64,000 bases of DNA, from NCBI RefSeq assembly GCF_025717005.1, contig NZ_JAOVZU010000006.1:78925-142924 (forward strand), read 5' to 3'. Positions 33,237-41,316 of the stretch are shown here, piece by piece (within the stretch, counting starts at the first letter, position 1; the number at the start of each line of letters is the position of its first letter). The notes below the pieces were generated by a model that searched no databases, was not told where the DNA came from, and saw only the letters and a program-made list of their open reading frames with translations. The DNA is from Actinotalea endophytica (GTDB lineage Bacteria > Actinomycetota > Actinomycetes > Actinomycetales > Cellulomonadaceae). The position numbers and the translations under genes are program-made.

Positions 33237-33544
33237 GCCGCGGGCCATGCCTCCGATCCTCGCACCGGGTCCTGACGCGAGGGAGTGGGTGACAGGTGCA
33301 GCACGGGCGCAGGGCCCGGCTGCCCGGCGGTGGCGGACGCGGTGGTGGCGGACGTGGCGGTGGCGGCCGTGGCGGTGGCGGACGCGGTGGTGGCAGTGGC
33401 CGTGGCCGTGCTGCGCGCGACCGCCGCACGGGCGCGGCGTGCGACCGACGAGAGCCGTCGCGGGCCGGCGTAGGTCCGGCGGACGCGGTCCTGGCGGTAC
33501 GTGAGCTCGGCGTCCAGGGCCGGGCCCCAGGTGGTGAGCGACAT
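33233..33544 (-). CDS. Small low-complexity Ala/Thr protein coupled to the LuxR gene
   Basis: A 103-residue protein I cannot assign. It begins MSLTTWGPALDAELTYRQ, continues with a basic stretch and has a 30-residue Ala/Thr/Ser tract (about residues 46-75) encoded by GGTGGC-like repeats. GAGAGGAG before the ATG at 33544 is a good ribosome site. Its stop overlaps the LuxR start, so it is translated with the regulator. It could sense, modulate or merely lead the regulator. The tract length probably varies between strains. Confidence 0.6.
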   Translation of the reverse strand: MSLTTWGPALDAELTYRQDRVRRTYAGPRRLSSVARRARAAVARSTATATATTASATATAATATSATTASATAGQPGPAPVLHLSPTPSRQDPVRGSEAWPAA

Positions 33545-33638
33545 GGTGGGCTCCTCTCGATGACCACCACGGTCGTCCTGAGGGCCGGCCGGGCGGATCG
33601 GTCGGTCGTCGGATCCTGGCGCCCGCTCGCGGCCGGGT

Positions 33639-33701
33639 GGTGCCTAAGGCACCTCAGCCGGGGTCTGAGGCAGGGCCTCAGCGGCGGCTCGAGGGCTGAG
33701 G
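33639..33701. promoter_or_regulatory. Clustered CCTCAG/CTGAGG motifs in the divergent control region
   Basis: GGTGCC-TAA-GGCACC (33639-33653) is followed by CCTCAG (33652), CTGAGG (33665), CCTCAG (33675) and CTGAGG (33696); the second and third form CTGAGGC-AGG-GCCTCAG. This lies upstream of the LuxR unit and the gene at 33768, suggesting a multi-site operator. Confidence 0.45.
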
Positions 33702-33732
33702 CCCCTGTGACGCGGCCCGGGACCGGGTTCCC

Positions 33733-33761
33733 GTGACGGCGCCGGACAGCGGGCGTACCGT
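33733..33761 (+). promoter_or_regulatory. Promoter, leaderless type
   Basis: GTGACG (33733-33738), a 17-base spacer, TACCGT (33756-33761), then CGAATC and the ATG at 33768. It is the best-formed leaderless promoter of the window. Confidence 0.65.
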
Positions 33762-33767
33762 CGAATC

Positions 33768-34697
33768 ATGACTACTGACAACGGGGTCAAGGGTCAGCAG
33801 TTCGAGCGGACCGAGGAGTTCGACGCCTTCGGTCCGTGGGTCCTGCCGGTGCGCACCCGCGACGAGGTGCCCCGCCTGTTCCGGTCGTTCGAGCAGGACC
33901 CCGGCAGCGCGCAGGTGGTGCTCAAGATCCCCAGGCGCATCTCCCGCCGGGACGCCAACCCGCGGATGGACCTGTACGACCACCTCCTCGTGCTGCGTGG
34001 CGACGAGCTCACGCTGCTGTCCCGCGCTCCGGGTGACACCGGGGGCGTGCGCCGCCGGGTCGTGACCGGGGACCAGCTGCTCGCGGTCGAGGACGGCGCG
34101 GAGCTGCTCGACGGCCGGTTCTCGGTGCGGGTGCTCGACGAGAAGCCGCTCGTGGTGCGCTACAACGGCGCGTCCCGCGACACGATGGCGCCGCTGGTCG
34201 ACGGGCTCCGGCTGCTGTGGCGCGACACCCCGCCGAGCAAGGTCGGCTCCGGCACCGTCGAGCACGTCCCGCTCGGGTTGCGCGACCTCGGTCCGGACGT
34301 CGCGCTGGTCGGCGAGTACCGGGAGCTCATCGCGGCCGAACCGGCGATGGACCTGCGTGGCGCGCACGCCCGCCTGCTGGTCACGCCGCGCGACGCCGGG
34401 TCGATGAACCGCCTGGTGCACAAGGTCTGGCCGATGTGGCTGCAGGGTGCTGTGGTGTGCACCGACGGCGTCGAGCTGATGGTGCTGCACCGCCGGTCGT
34501 GGTGGGTGCGCGGCTCACGTCCGGTGCACTCGATCGTCCGCACCGTGCTGCCGCTGACCCGCACCGTGCCGCTCGAGGTGGTGCCCACCGGGTACGAGGA
34601 CGTCGAGGAGATCCGGGTGCACCACGACGCTGCCCGGTTCCCGGTGCCGACCGGCTCGCCGACCCAGCGTGCGCTGCTCGACCTGCTCGAGTCCTGA
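33768..34697 (+). CDS. Soluble protein of unknown function
   Basis: A 309-residue protein without signal or membrane segments; I recognise no named family. It looks like a surveillance-of-folding-free alpha/beta protein with two basic/aromatic halves. Notable segments are QVVLKIPRRISRRDANPRMD (residue ~45), LTLLSRAPGDTGGVRRRVV (residue ~82) and the Trp-rich KVWPMWLQGAVVCTDGVELM (residue ~222). The start is set by the leaderless promoter. It is followed after 12 bases by a small protein gene, so the two probably form a unit. Confidence 0.7.
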   Translation: MTTDNGVKGQQFERTEEFDAFGPWVLPVRTRDEVPRLFRSFEQDPGSAQVVLKIPRRISRRDANPRMDLYDHLLVLRGDELTLLSRAPGDTGGVRRRVVTGDQLLAVEDGAELLDGRFSVRVLDEKPLVVRYNGASRDTMAPLVDGLRLLWRDTPPSKVGSGTVEHVPLGLRDLGPDVALVGEYRELIAAEPAMDLRGAHARLLVTPRDAGSMNRLVHKVWPMWLQGAVVCTDGVELMVLHRRSWWVRGSRPVHSIVRTVLPLTRTVPLEVVPTGYEDVEEIRVHHDAARFPVPTGSPTQRALLDLLES

Positions 34698-34709
34698 CAC
34701 ACTTGGCGC

Positions 34710-34967
34710 GTGAGCCAGAACCCGGTCAGCGCCTCGCTGCGTGATGCCAAGGCCCGCGCGCGCGTCGCGCACTACACCGTGGGCACGCTGCAGACCGACG
34801 GTGACGGGACGGTCTGGCTCGAGTGCTCGTGCGGCACGCTCCTGCGCAACGGCCCGACCTGGACCCTCGACGAGCACGTGCGGCTGCACCGCGCGGAGGC
34901 GAAGTACCTCGAGCTGTCGATGGCCGCGCCCCCCGGCATCCCGCGGCTGATCGAGCTGGGACGCTAG
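34710..34967 (+). CDS. Small protein with possible zinc-finger-like site
   Basis: An 85-residue soluble protein of unknown function. It contains a C-S-C-G pair (ECSCGTLLRNG, residue ~39) and a later H-V-R-L-H, together a possible Cys2His2 metal site. The GTG at 34710 is 12 bases after the preceding gene; CACACT lies 6 bases upstream as a weak -10 box. Codon use matches neighbours. Confidence 0.6.
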   Translation: MSQNPVSASLRDAKARARVAHYTVGTLQTDGDGTVWLECSCGTLLRNGPTWTLDEHVRLHRAEAKYLELSMAAPPGIPRLIELGR

Positions 34968-35023
34968 GGCCCGAGCGCTGGGACGTGCGGCGTCCGTCGC
35001 TGGGCCTGTGCCAGGCTGTGCGC

Positions 35024-35668
35024 GTGTTCGACCGGGTCTTCGCCGCCGTGCTGCTCGACATGGACGGCACGCTCGTGTCCTCGACCGAGGCGGTCGAACG
35101 GTCGTGGACCCGGTGGGCCACCGAGCACGACGTCCCGGTCCCCGACTTCGCGACGGTGCACGGCGTGACCGCGGACGACCTCGTCGCGCGGCTGCTCGCC
35201 GGCCGGCCGGCCACGGAACGGGCCGCTGCGCGCCGCCGGATCGACGAGATCGAGCTCGCCGAGCCGGGCCCGGTCGTGGTCCTGCCGGGGGCGCGCGAGG
35301 TGCTCGAGACGCTCGTGTCGGCAAGGCGCTGCGCGATCGTCACGTCGGCCGGCCGGGCGCTCGCGACGATGCGGCTCGGCGGCGCGGGGCTGCCGGTGCC
35401 GCCGATGGTCACGGCGGACGACGTCAGCCGGGGCAAGCCCGCACCGGACCCGTACCTGGCGGGTGCGGCGCTGCTCGGCGTCGAGCCGGCCGACTGCCTC
35501 GTCATCGAGGACGCGCCGGCGGGCCTGAGCGCTGCCCGTGCGGCGGGCGCGGTGACTCTCGGCCTGCGGACCACGACACCCGAGCCGGAAGCGGACCGGG
35601 TGATCGGTGATCTGTCCGCCGTCGTGGTGGAGGCCGACGAGCGCGGTGTGCGGGTGTCCGCCCGATGA
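35024..35668 (+). CDS. HAD-superfamily phosphatase (sugar-phosphate type)
   Basis: A 214-residue subfamily IA hydrolase. Motif I LLDMDGTLVSS (residue ~9) has the nucleophile Asp. Motif II is IVTSAG (residue ~106), motif III the Lys of RGKPAPDPYL (residue ~133), and motif IV VIEDAPAG (residue ~157). The C1 cap has the size of small sugar-phosphate phosphatases. The GTG at 35024 is used because CAGGCT is 6 bases upstream; GTG 35018 is in frame. Substrate unknown. Confidence 0.9.
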   Translation: MFDRVFAAVLLDMDGTLVSSTEAVERSWTRWATEHDVPVPDFATVHGVTADDLVARLLAGRPATERAAARRRIDEIELAEPGPVVVLPGAREVLETLVSARRCAIVTSAGRALATMRLGGAGLPVPPMVTADDVSRGKPAPDPYLAGAALLGVEPADCLVIEDAPAGLSAARAAGAVTLGLRTTTPEPEADRVIGDLSAVVVEADERGVRVSAR

Positions 35669-35807
35669 TTTCACCCGCTGGCGGGGGATCCGCTCCATGC
35701 GCAACCGTGATGAAATCGTGAACAACTCGCGTGCCGCCTGACCGGCATGCTCATCGCAGGGGGGGAGGATGGCCGGGCAGATGCGCCACGACCATGAGGA
35801 GGACTGG

Positions 35808-36302
35808 ATGGGGGGCGAGCATGAGCGGCGCACGCCGTCCGGCCGCACCCTGCGTCTGGTGGGCAACGACGGCGTGCCGCGCGGCACACTCGACCCGGTC
35901 CGTCCGGACGGCACCTCCGACGCGAGCCTCGTCCTTCCCGGTCATCGCCAGTCCGTCGCCGTAGGGCGCCACTGGGTGGTGCGGACCGCCGCTGCGCGCG
36001 GCGTCGACGGCATGGCCAACCAGGTGGTCGAGCTGCTGTCCAGCGAGCTGCTGTCGAACGCGGTGCTGCACGGCGCGAGCGGACAGGCGATCGGCGTCCA
36101 GGTGCGGCACACGATCGCGAGCGTCCGGATCTCGGTCTCGGACGCCGGCGAGCACAACCCGGTCGTGCTCGACACCGACCCGCAGTCGATCAACGGCCGC
36201 GGCATGGCGATCGTCGAGGCGATGTCGACCCGGTGGGGCATCGAGCCCCACCCCGAGGGCGGCAAGACCGTCTGGTTCGAGCTCGACCTCGCCGAGTTCT
36301 GA
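35808..36302 (+). CDS. RsbW-like ATP-binding protein (GHKL fold)
   Basis: A 164-residue anti-sigma/serine-kinase type ATPase. The N-box E-x3-N is in SSELLSNAVLHGAS (residue ~79). The G1 box is represented by SVSDAGEHNP (residue ~107) and the G2-like loop by NGRGMAIVEAMSTRWG (residue ~128). Streptomyces and relatives have many such orphan kinases that bind sigma factors or anti-anti-sigma proteins. ATG 35808 follows AGGAGG by 5 bases and is preferred; ATG 35769 is also in frame. No cognate sigma or antagonist gene is adjacent. Confidence 0.85.
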   Translation: MGGEHERRTPSGRTLRLVGNDGVPRGTLDPVRPDGTSDASLVLPGHRQSVAVGRHWVVRTAAARGVDGMANQVVELLSSELLSNAVLHGASGQAIGVQVRHTIASVRISVSDAGEHNPVVLDTDPQSINGRGMAIVEAMSTRWGIEPHPEGGKTVWFELDLAEF

Positions 36303-36336
36303 GCTCGGCCGCCGTCGCGGCCCGGTGAGCGCAACG

Positions 36337-36370
36337 GGAAGGGCCCCGGGCGATCGCCCGGGGCCCTTCC
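36337..36370. terminator. 34-base perfect palindrome, bidirectional terminator
   Basis: The 17 bases 36337-36353 (GGAAGGGCCCCGGGCGA) are followed by their exact reverse complement. It is placed between the stops of convergent genes (36302 and 36410) and ends with CTTCC on the plus strand. Confidence 0.75.
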
Positions 36371-36409
36371 GTCAGGTCCTGCCGTGCGGCCGGACCGGGT
36401 GTGCTGGTG

Positions 36410-39400
36410 TCAGCACGGCGTCCAGCGTCCGTGCGTGCTCCACACCCGCAGCGCGACGTCCGTGGAGGCGGGGCTCGCCTCCACGTTGCCCAGGTAGGAC
36501 ACCGTCAGGGTGTGGTCGCCGGCGGACAGCTTGGGCAGGCGGATCGCCGCCGTCGCCTCGCCGTGCCGGCCGATGCGGACCTCGCCGGAGGCGAGAACCG
36601 TGCTGCCCTCGCTGACCTGGACGGTGCCGCTCGGCACCGCGTCGGACGTGAGGGTCACCTTGACCAGCGCGTGGTCACGCGTGGTCACCCGTCGGGGCAG
36701 CTGCACCGAGAGCTCGACGTCGGCTCGCGCCTCCGTCGAGACCGGCACGACCTCGGCCCGGCTGCCGAGCTTGTTGATCGCGTGCAGCATCAGCAGCGAC
36801 GCGTCGCCCTGCTCCTCGGCGCGGTGCACCGTGAACGCCGTGCCCGGCGTGTCGATGTACCAGGTCGAGTCGACCGAGCCGTCGTCGAACCAGAACGCCG
36901 GGGCGTACGGGTCGAACGAGAAGGTGTCGGCGACGTCGATCGGACCGCCGTCCCACAGGCCCGACCAGGTCTGCACCGAGAACGTCGGCGTCATCCCGGG
37001 CTCGAGCTTGTCGAGGGCACCGAGCCAGATCGGGGCGACCAGGACGTTGTTGTCGAAGATGGTCGTCTGGAAGCTCGCCGGCAGGCCGTTGACGAGCTCC
37101 AGGTCGACCATGCCACCGAGCGAGAGGCCCGCGCCGGTGTCGACGACCTCGTAGGTCTCCACCGTGGTGAGGTCCACGTCGGCGGTGTACTTCCAGACGA
37201 TCGTCTCGTAGTCGGGGACGTCGTCGCCGTCCACGTCGATGTCGATCACCGGGTAGACGACCGAGCCGAGCGAGGTCCACTCACCCTCGACCGCGATGCC
37301 GATGTTCAGCATCCCGTTCGACGGGTCCTCACCCGCGGCGGCGTACTGCGGTGCCGTCGAGGAGGCCCCGACGAAGCGCAGGTCACCGGACTTCACGGCG
37401 GACGGTGCGACACCCGGCAGGGCGTCGTCCGGCAGCACGGGGCTCTCGGCCCCGAGCACCATCGGCGACACGATCGAGTACCAGCCGCCGGACAGCGCGT
37501 CCTGCCCGGTGAGGTTCACCGGGGCCGTGACGTCGCCGTCGAAGACCACCGGGTCGGTGGACATGTCGGACACCAGCCGCGGGGCGGCCTGGACCGGGAC
37601 CCGCAGGGTCGAGCCGTCGGCCGTGTCGGTGAGCACGAGGCGGCCGGAGATCGTGGTGACGAACTCCCGGGGCAGCCCGAGGGCGCTCGGGTCGGACGTC
37701 GGGTCGATCTCCTTGGCCAGGCTCGCCGGGTCGGCGGTCAGCGTGACCTTCACGGTCTGGGTGCCGTTCGGGGTCAGCTTGAACGACGACGGCGAGACCG
37801 TGATGGTCGCCCCGCCTGCACCGGTGGCCTGGAGGAACGACGCGTCGAAGTAGTGCGTCGTCCGGCCCATGTTCTTGACCGTGACCTTGGCGGTCTTGGT
37901 CACCGTGTCCGTCCCGACGTTCACCACGCCGAACGTGACCGACACCAGCGACGGGTCGGCCTTGGCGTAGGCGATGACGTCGTCGGTGACCGCGGCGAGC
38001 GCGTCCACCCGGCCCGAGCCGACCCGCTCCGGGGCGTACACGTCACCGGTCTGACCCGGGTCGGTGTACAGGTCGTGCGTCGCGGTGTTCATCACCGCGG
38101 CCTTGACCTGCAGAGCGGTCCAGCGCGGGTGCGCCTCGCGCACCAGGGCGGCCAGACCCGCGACGTGCGGGGTGGCCATCGAGGTGCCCGACTTGGTGGT
38201 CGCACCGTTGCCCGTGCTCGAGGCCACCGAGGAGATCGACGTGCCGGGTGCGGCGACGTCGGGCTTCACGATGCCCAGCGAGCCGTGCACGCCGCGCGAG
38301 GAGCTGTCGTTGACCAGGTCACCGGCGTCCGGGTTGGTCTCGTAGACCGCGTTCGCCAGGCCGGGGCCCATGTGCATCGTGATCTGCTCGCCGGCCTTGA
38401 GCGCCGGGACGATCGTCGAGGTCGCGTTGGCGGTCAGCATGGCGCCCGGGATGAGCGACGAGCCGGTCAGGCCGTAGGTGAACACCGGGCCCTCCCAGCC
38501 GACGATCGCACCGGCCGCGCCGGCCTCGGCGGCGTTCGTCCACCGTGCGACGCTGCCGCACGAGAAGCCCGGCTCGGGCCACAGCAGGTAGACGATCTTG
38601 CCCTCGATCTGGTCCCGGTAGGGCTCGAGCGAGTTGCTGCCGTCCGGGTTGTCGCAGCCCTCGACGTCACCGATGTAGACGACGTCGGCGGTCACGTCGT
38701 CGCCGGTGTAGGCGATCGTGTTCTGCGCGCCGTAGAGGCCGGTGTCCACGCTCGCCGAGCCGGAGGTGACCTCGACCGCGTCGTACAGGAACGAGGTGCC
38801 GACCGAGTTCGCCACGGTGAGTGCCGAGGCCGCGTTGCCCGGGGTGCCGCCGACGTCCACGACGTCGGACGCGTTGCCGGACGCCACGACGGAGAGCACG
38901 CCGAGCTTGCTGAGCTGGTCGATGAAGTCGTTCTCCGGGTCGTCGGCCGGTCCGTAGTCCGAGCCGAGCGACATGTTCACGATGTCCAGGTGGTCGGAGT
39001 AGTCGCCGTCGTTGTTCGGGTCGGCGGCCCACTCCAGCGCCTGCACGGTGAGGTTGGTCGACCCGACCGCGTCACCGAACACCTTGAGCGCGTAGATCCC
39101 CGCCTCGGGCGCCGAGCCCGGGCCGATCTGGAAGTCGGAGATGTCGGTCAGGGTCGAGTAGTCACCGGTGAAGGTGGTGCCGTCGGCGGCGACGCCGTAG
39201 CCGGCCGCGGTGCCCGCGACGTGCGAGCCGTGGCTCGACCCGGGCGTGCTGCCCTCGGGCGAGTCGATCGGGTTGGCGTCCGGGTGCGGGACGAGCTGGT
39301 CGCCCGAACCACCCGCGTCGTACGTGGGGCCGGCGAAGTCCCAGCCGCCGAGGAACTTGGCCGGGTCGTACAGGCCGGCCGGGATCGTGTCGCTGGCGTA

Positions 39401-40003
39401 CGCGGTCGCGTAGGCCTCGGCGGTGCCGGGGCCGCCGAAGTCGGCGTGCGTGTAGTCCAGCCCGGTGTCGATCACGCCGATCGTGACGTCCTTGCCGGTG
39501 AAGCCGGTCTGCGTCCAGGCGTCCATGGCCTTGGTGAAGACGTCGGTGCCCTTGTTCATCGGCACCTTCGGCGTCATGACGCGGATCGAGGTGACGCCGT
39601 CCTTGGCGGCCAGCGCGCGCAGCTCGGCCGCGTCGCCGCGGACGACGACGCCGGGCACGAGGTCCGTGGTGACCGCGATGGTCTCCGAGTCGGCGGAGTC
39701 GACGACCTCGGCCGCGAGCGCCTCGACGTCGTCGGCGGCGGCCTCGACCGCGGCGGTGCTGCCACCGGCCTCGGCGGTGTCGACGCCCGACGTCGCGTCG
39801 AGCTCGACGAAGACGGTGACCTCCCCGTCGGCGGCGGCGAGCGCGGGCGAGATCTTGTCCTGGGCCTGGCTGATCGGCAGATCGCCGGCCTTGGGTACGT
39901 CTGGCTTGTCGTCGTCGGTCGCAGCCGCACCGATGGCTGCTCCCGTGCTGAGTGTGATGGTGAGCGCTGTCGTGGTGACGGCAGCGATGAGTCGACGGCT
40001 CAT
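36410..40003 (-). CDS. Large secreted subtilisin-like serine protease (S8)
   Basis: A 1197-residue exported protease. A signal peptide (residues 1-~28, ending near GAAIGAAA) is followed by an inhibitor_I9-like propeptide. The catalytic triad is Asp179 in GVIDTGLDYTHADF, His258 in SSHGSHVAG and Ser608 in SGTSMATPHVAG. Between His and Ser lies a protease-associated (PA) insertion (GKIVYLLWPEPGF and AGAAGAIVG). The C-terminal third has fibronectin/Ig-like strands and ends with a Big_3-like domain. No LPXTG or membrane anchor is seen. It likely degrades extracellular protein. It ends 40 bases from a palindromic terminator. Confidence 0.93.
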   Translation of the reverse strand: MSRRLIAAVTTTALTITLSTGAAIGAAATDDDKPDVPKAGDLPISQAQDKISPALAAADGEVTVFVELDATSGVDTAEAGGSTAAVEAAADDVEALAAEVVDSADSETIAVTTDLVPGVVVRGDAAELRALAAKDGVTSIRVMTPKVPMNKGTDVFTKAMDAWTQTGFTGKDVTIGVIDTGLDYTHADFGGPGTAEAYATAYASDTIPAGLYDPAKFLGGWDFAGPTYDAGGSGDQLVPHPDANPIDSPEGSTPGSSHGSHVAGTAAGYGVAADGTTFTGDYSTLTDISDFQIGPGSAPEAGIYALKVFGDAVGSTNLTVQALEWAADPNNDGDYSDHLDIVNMSLGSDYGPADDPENDFIDQLSKLGVLSVVASGNASDVVDVGGTPGNAASALTVANSVGTSFLYDAVEVTSGSASVDTGLYGAQNTIAYTGDDVTADVVYIGDVEGCDNPDGSNSLEPYRDQIEGKIVYLLWPEPGFSCGSVARWTNAAEAGAAGAIVGWEGPVFTYGLTGSSLIPGAMLTANATSTIVPALKAGEQITMHMGPGLANAVYETNPDAGDLVNDSSSRGVHGSLGIVKPDVAAPGTSISSVASSTGNGATTKSGTSMATPHVAGLAALVREAHPRWTALQVKAAVMNTATHDLYTDPGQTGDVYAPERVGSGRVDALAAVTDDVIAYAKADPSLVSVTFGVVNVGTDTVTKTAKVTVKNMGRTTHYFDASFLQATGAGGATITVSPSSFKLTPNGTQTVKVTLTADPASLAKEIDPTSDPSALGLPREFVTTISGRLVLTDTADGSTLRVPVQAAPRLVSDMSTDPVVFDGDVTAPVNLTGQDALSGGWYSIVSPMVLGAESPVLPDDALPGVAPSAVKSGDLRFVGASSTAPQYAAAGEDPSNGMLNIGIAVEGEWTSLGSVVYPVIDIDVDGDDVPDYETIVWKYTADVDLTTVETYEVVDTGAGLSLGGMVDLELVNGLPASFQTTIFDNNVLVAPIWLGALDKLEPGMTPTFSVQTWSGLWDGGPIDVADTFSFDPYAPAFWFDDGSVDSTWYIDTPGTAFTVHRAEEQGDASLLMLHAINKLGSRAEVVPVSTEARADVELSVQLPRRVTTRDHALVKVTLTSDAVPSGTVQVSEGSTVLASGEVRIGRHGEATAAIRLPKLSAGDHTLTVSYLGNVEASPASTDVALRVWSTHGRWTPC

Positions 40004-40089
40004 GGCGCTCTTTCCCCCGAGGAAGGCAGCTGGTGCCCGGACGCGGTGCCGGTCCGAACCGGACCTATCGGACGCGGCACGCAATGCGC

Positions 40090-40118
40090 ACCATAACGGC
40101 AGGTCACAGGCGGGTGAA
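40090..40118 (-). promoter_or_regulatory. Promoter of the subtilase gene
   Basis: On the minus strand TTCACC (40113-40118), 17 bases, TATGGT (40090-40095). It gives a leader of about 80 bases; GGGGGA lies about 10 bases before the ATG. Confidence 0.6.
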
Positions 40119-40127
40119 ACCCCTCAG

Positions 40128-40141
40128 CGGAACCGGTTCCG
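40128..40141. promoter_or_regulatory. 14-base palindrome upstream of the subtilase promoter
   Basis: CGGAACC is followed by its reverse complement GGTTCCG. It lies just upstream of the -35 box, a typical position for an activator. Confidence 0.5.
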
Positions 40142-40173
40142 GACGCGCGGGTCCGGCGTCGGGCGGTAAGAGT

Positions 40174-40185
40174 TACCGACCGGTA
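40174..40185. promoter_or_regulatory. Second dyad, TACCG-AC-CGGTA
   Basis: Perfect 5-base arms around a 2-base centre, 33 bases further upstream of the subtilase promoter. Similar TACCGnnCGGTA sites are used by TetR-type regulators in actinobacteria; assignment is inference. Confidence 0.4.
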
Positions 40186-40227
40186 GCGAACGAGATCATG
40201 AAGCCGCAGGTCAGCCCTGGGTTCGGG

Positions 40228-40485
40228 TCAGCCGGCGCGGCGGTCGAGGTCCGGTGAGGGAGCGAACTCGGGAGCCGGACCGCCGACGAAGCATCGGCAC
40301 GGACCGTCCAGGTGCACGAAGCCGGTGGAGGGTCGCGCTGCGCACGGGACGACCGCCAGATCGGCGACCGTGTGGTCGTCGACCGCGGTGATCTCGGCGA
40401 TGCTGCTCATGTCGAGCAGATCGTCCGCGAGGGCCGGATCCTGAGCCGTGGGCCCGAGGTCGTCCCCGGATGAGAGCGCGAACAT
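40228..40485 (-). CDS. Small acidic peptide with Cys-rich end, function unknown
   Basis: An 85-residue ORF with high-GC third positions. Residues 1-46 are acidic and Leu/Asp rich (ALADDLLDMSSIAEITAV), residues 47-69 hold three cysteines (VPCAAR and GPCRCFVGG). The layout resembles a leader and core of a ribosomal peptide precursor, but no modification enzyme is encoded in the window. It lies upstream of a secreted protease, 78 bases downstream of the amidotransferase gene. The ribosome site is weak. It may simply be a small regulatory or non-coding frame. Confidence 0.4.
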   Translation of the reverse strand: MFALSSGDDLGPTAQDPALADDLLDMSSIAEITAVDDHTVADLAVVPCAARPSTGFVHLDGPCRCFVGGPAPEFAPSPDLDRRAG

Positions 40486-40562
40486 CCTGCCGAGGGTGCC
40501 CCGTCATCCGGCACTCCGCCAGTCGACGCGCCAGACGTGACCGAACCGTTGTGTTGACCCGG

Positions 40563-41297
40563 TCAGTCGCGTGCGTAACGTCGCACGAAGTTCGCGAGCA
40601 CGAGCGGCGGGTGCACGACGACCTGGCGGCGCACCTCGGCGATCAGGGTCTCGGTGGTGTGCGCCGGGAAGTAGCCGGCGTGCCGGTACACCTCGATCCG
40701 GGTCACGATGCCCGGCACGTCGAGCTCCGGGTGGAACTGCGTGGCGTAGAGGTTCTCCCGGATCCGGAACGCCTGGACCGGGCAGGTCGGCGAGGTGGCG
40801 AGCACCACGGCGTCCCGCGGCGGTGTGCGGATCGCCTCCTTGTGGCCGACGAACGCCTCGAAGGTGTCCGGCAGGCCGGCGAACAGCGGGTCCGCCCGGC
40901 CCTCGGCGGTGAGGGTCACCGGGACGGCGCCGACCGGCTCGCCGAAGGTGCGGTCCACCACTCCGCCCTGGTGCACGCCCAGCGTGCCGACGCCGTAGCA
41001 CGCACCGAGGAACGGCAGGTCGCGGGCCACCACCTCGTCGAGCAGCGCGGCGAGCTCGGCCTCGACCCGGCGTTGCGTCGCGGACTTCGTCTCGACCGGG
41101 TCGCTCGCGTTGAACGGGCTCCCGCCGACCACGATCCCCGAGAACTCGTCGAGGTCCAGCTCGGGCAGCGGCCCGGCCTCGAGCCGGACGCGGACGAGCT
41201 CCGCACGGTCGAGCCCGCCGAAGCGCAGCACGGCCTCGAGCTCGCCATCGGCCGCGGCGTCCTCCGGACGCGTGCCGATCAGCAGGAACGGCTTCAC
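40563..41297 (-). CDS. Class I glutamine amidotransferase-like protein
   Basis: A 244-residue protein of the GuaA-N/GAT1 fold, which releases ammonia from glutamine. The nucleophile Cys is in FLGACYGVGTLG (residue ~96) and the His-Glu pair in ATQFHPELDVPG (residue ~187). VVGGSPFNASDP (residue ~58) is the oxyanion region. No synthetase domain is attached; stand-alone members include GMP-synthase-like and gamma-glutamyl enzymes. The GTG at 41297 is 8 bases from TAGGCT. The reading frame continues further upstream but lacks family similarity. Confidence 0.88.
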   Translation of the reverse strand: MKPFLLIGTRPEDAAADGELEAVLRFGGLDRAELVRVRLEAGPLPELDLDEFSGIVVGGSPFNASDPVETKSATQRRVEAELAALLDEVVARDLPFLGACYGVGTLGVHQGGVVDRTFGEPVGAVPVTLTAEGRADPLFAGLPDTFEAFVGHKEAIRTPPRDAVVLATSPTCPVQAFRIRENLYATQFHPELDVPGIVTRIEVYRHAGYFPAHTTETLIAEVRRQVVVHPPLVLANFVRRYARD

Positions 41298-41305
41298 GCG
41301 GCCTG

Positions 41306-41311
41306 AGCCTA
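41306..41311 (-). promoter_or_regulatory. -10 box TAGGCT for the amidotransferase gene
   Basis: TAGGCT on the minus strand precedes the GTG at 41297 by 8 bases. It lies 6 bases beyond the stop of the upstream GGDEF gene, so the amidotransferase has its own start within the same direction. Confidence 0.5.
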
Positions 41312-41316
41312 GGGCT

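Noticed and set aside
33320-33415. G-quadruplex-forming GGTGGC tract
   Set aside because: Only two-base G runs are present; it is explained as the Ala/Thr-coding tract, and I would not claim a stable quadruplex.
36401-40096. A 1231-codon open frame on the plus strand opposite the subtilase gene
   Set aside because: It lacks any domain, is Arg/Val/Gly biased and mirrors the codon pattern of the real gene; long antisense frames are expected at this GC content.
40554-40581. Promoter-like TTGACC and TAACGT on the plus strand at the 3' end of the amidotransferase gene
   Set aside because: It points into a minus-strand gene, has only a 16-base spacing and no downstream reading frame; likely chance.
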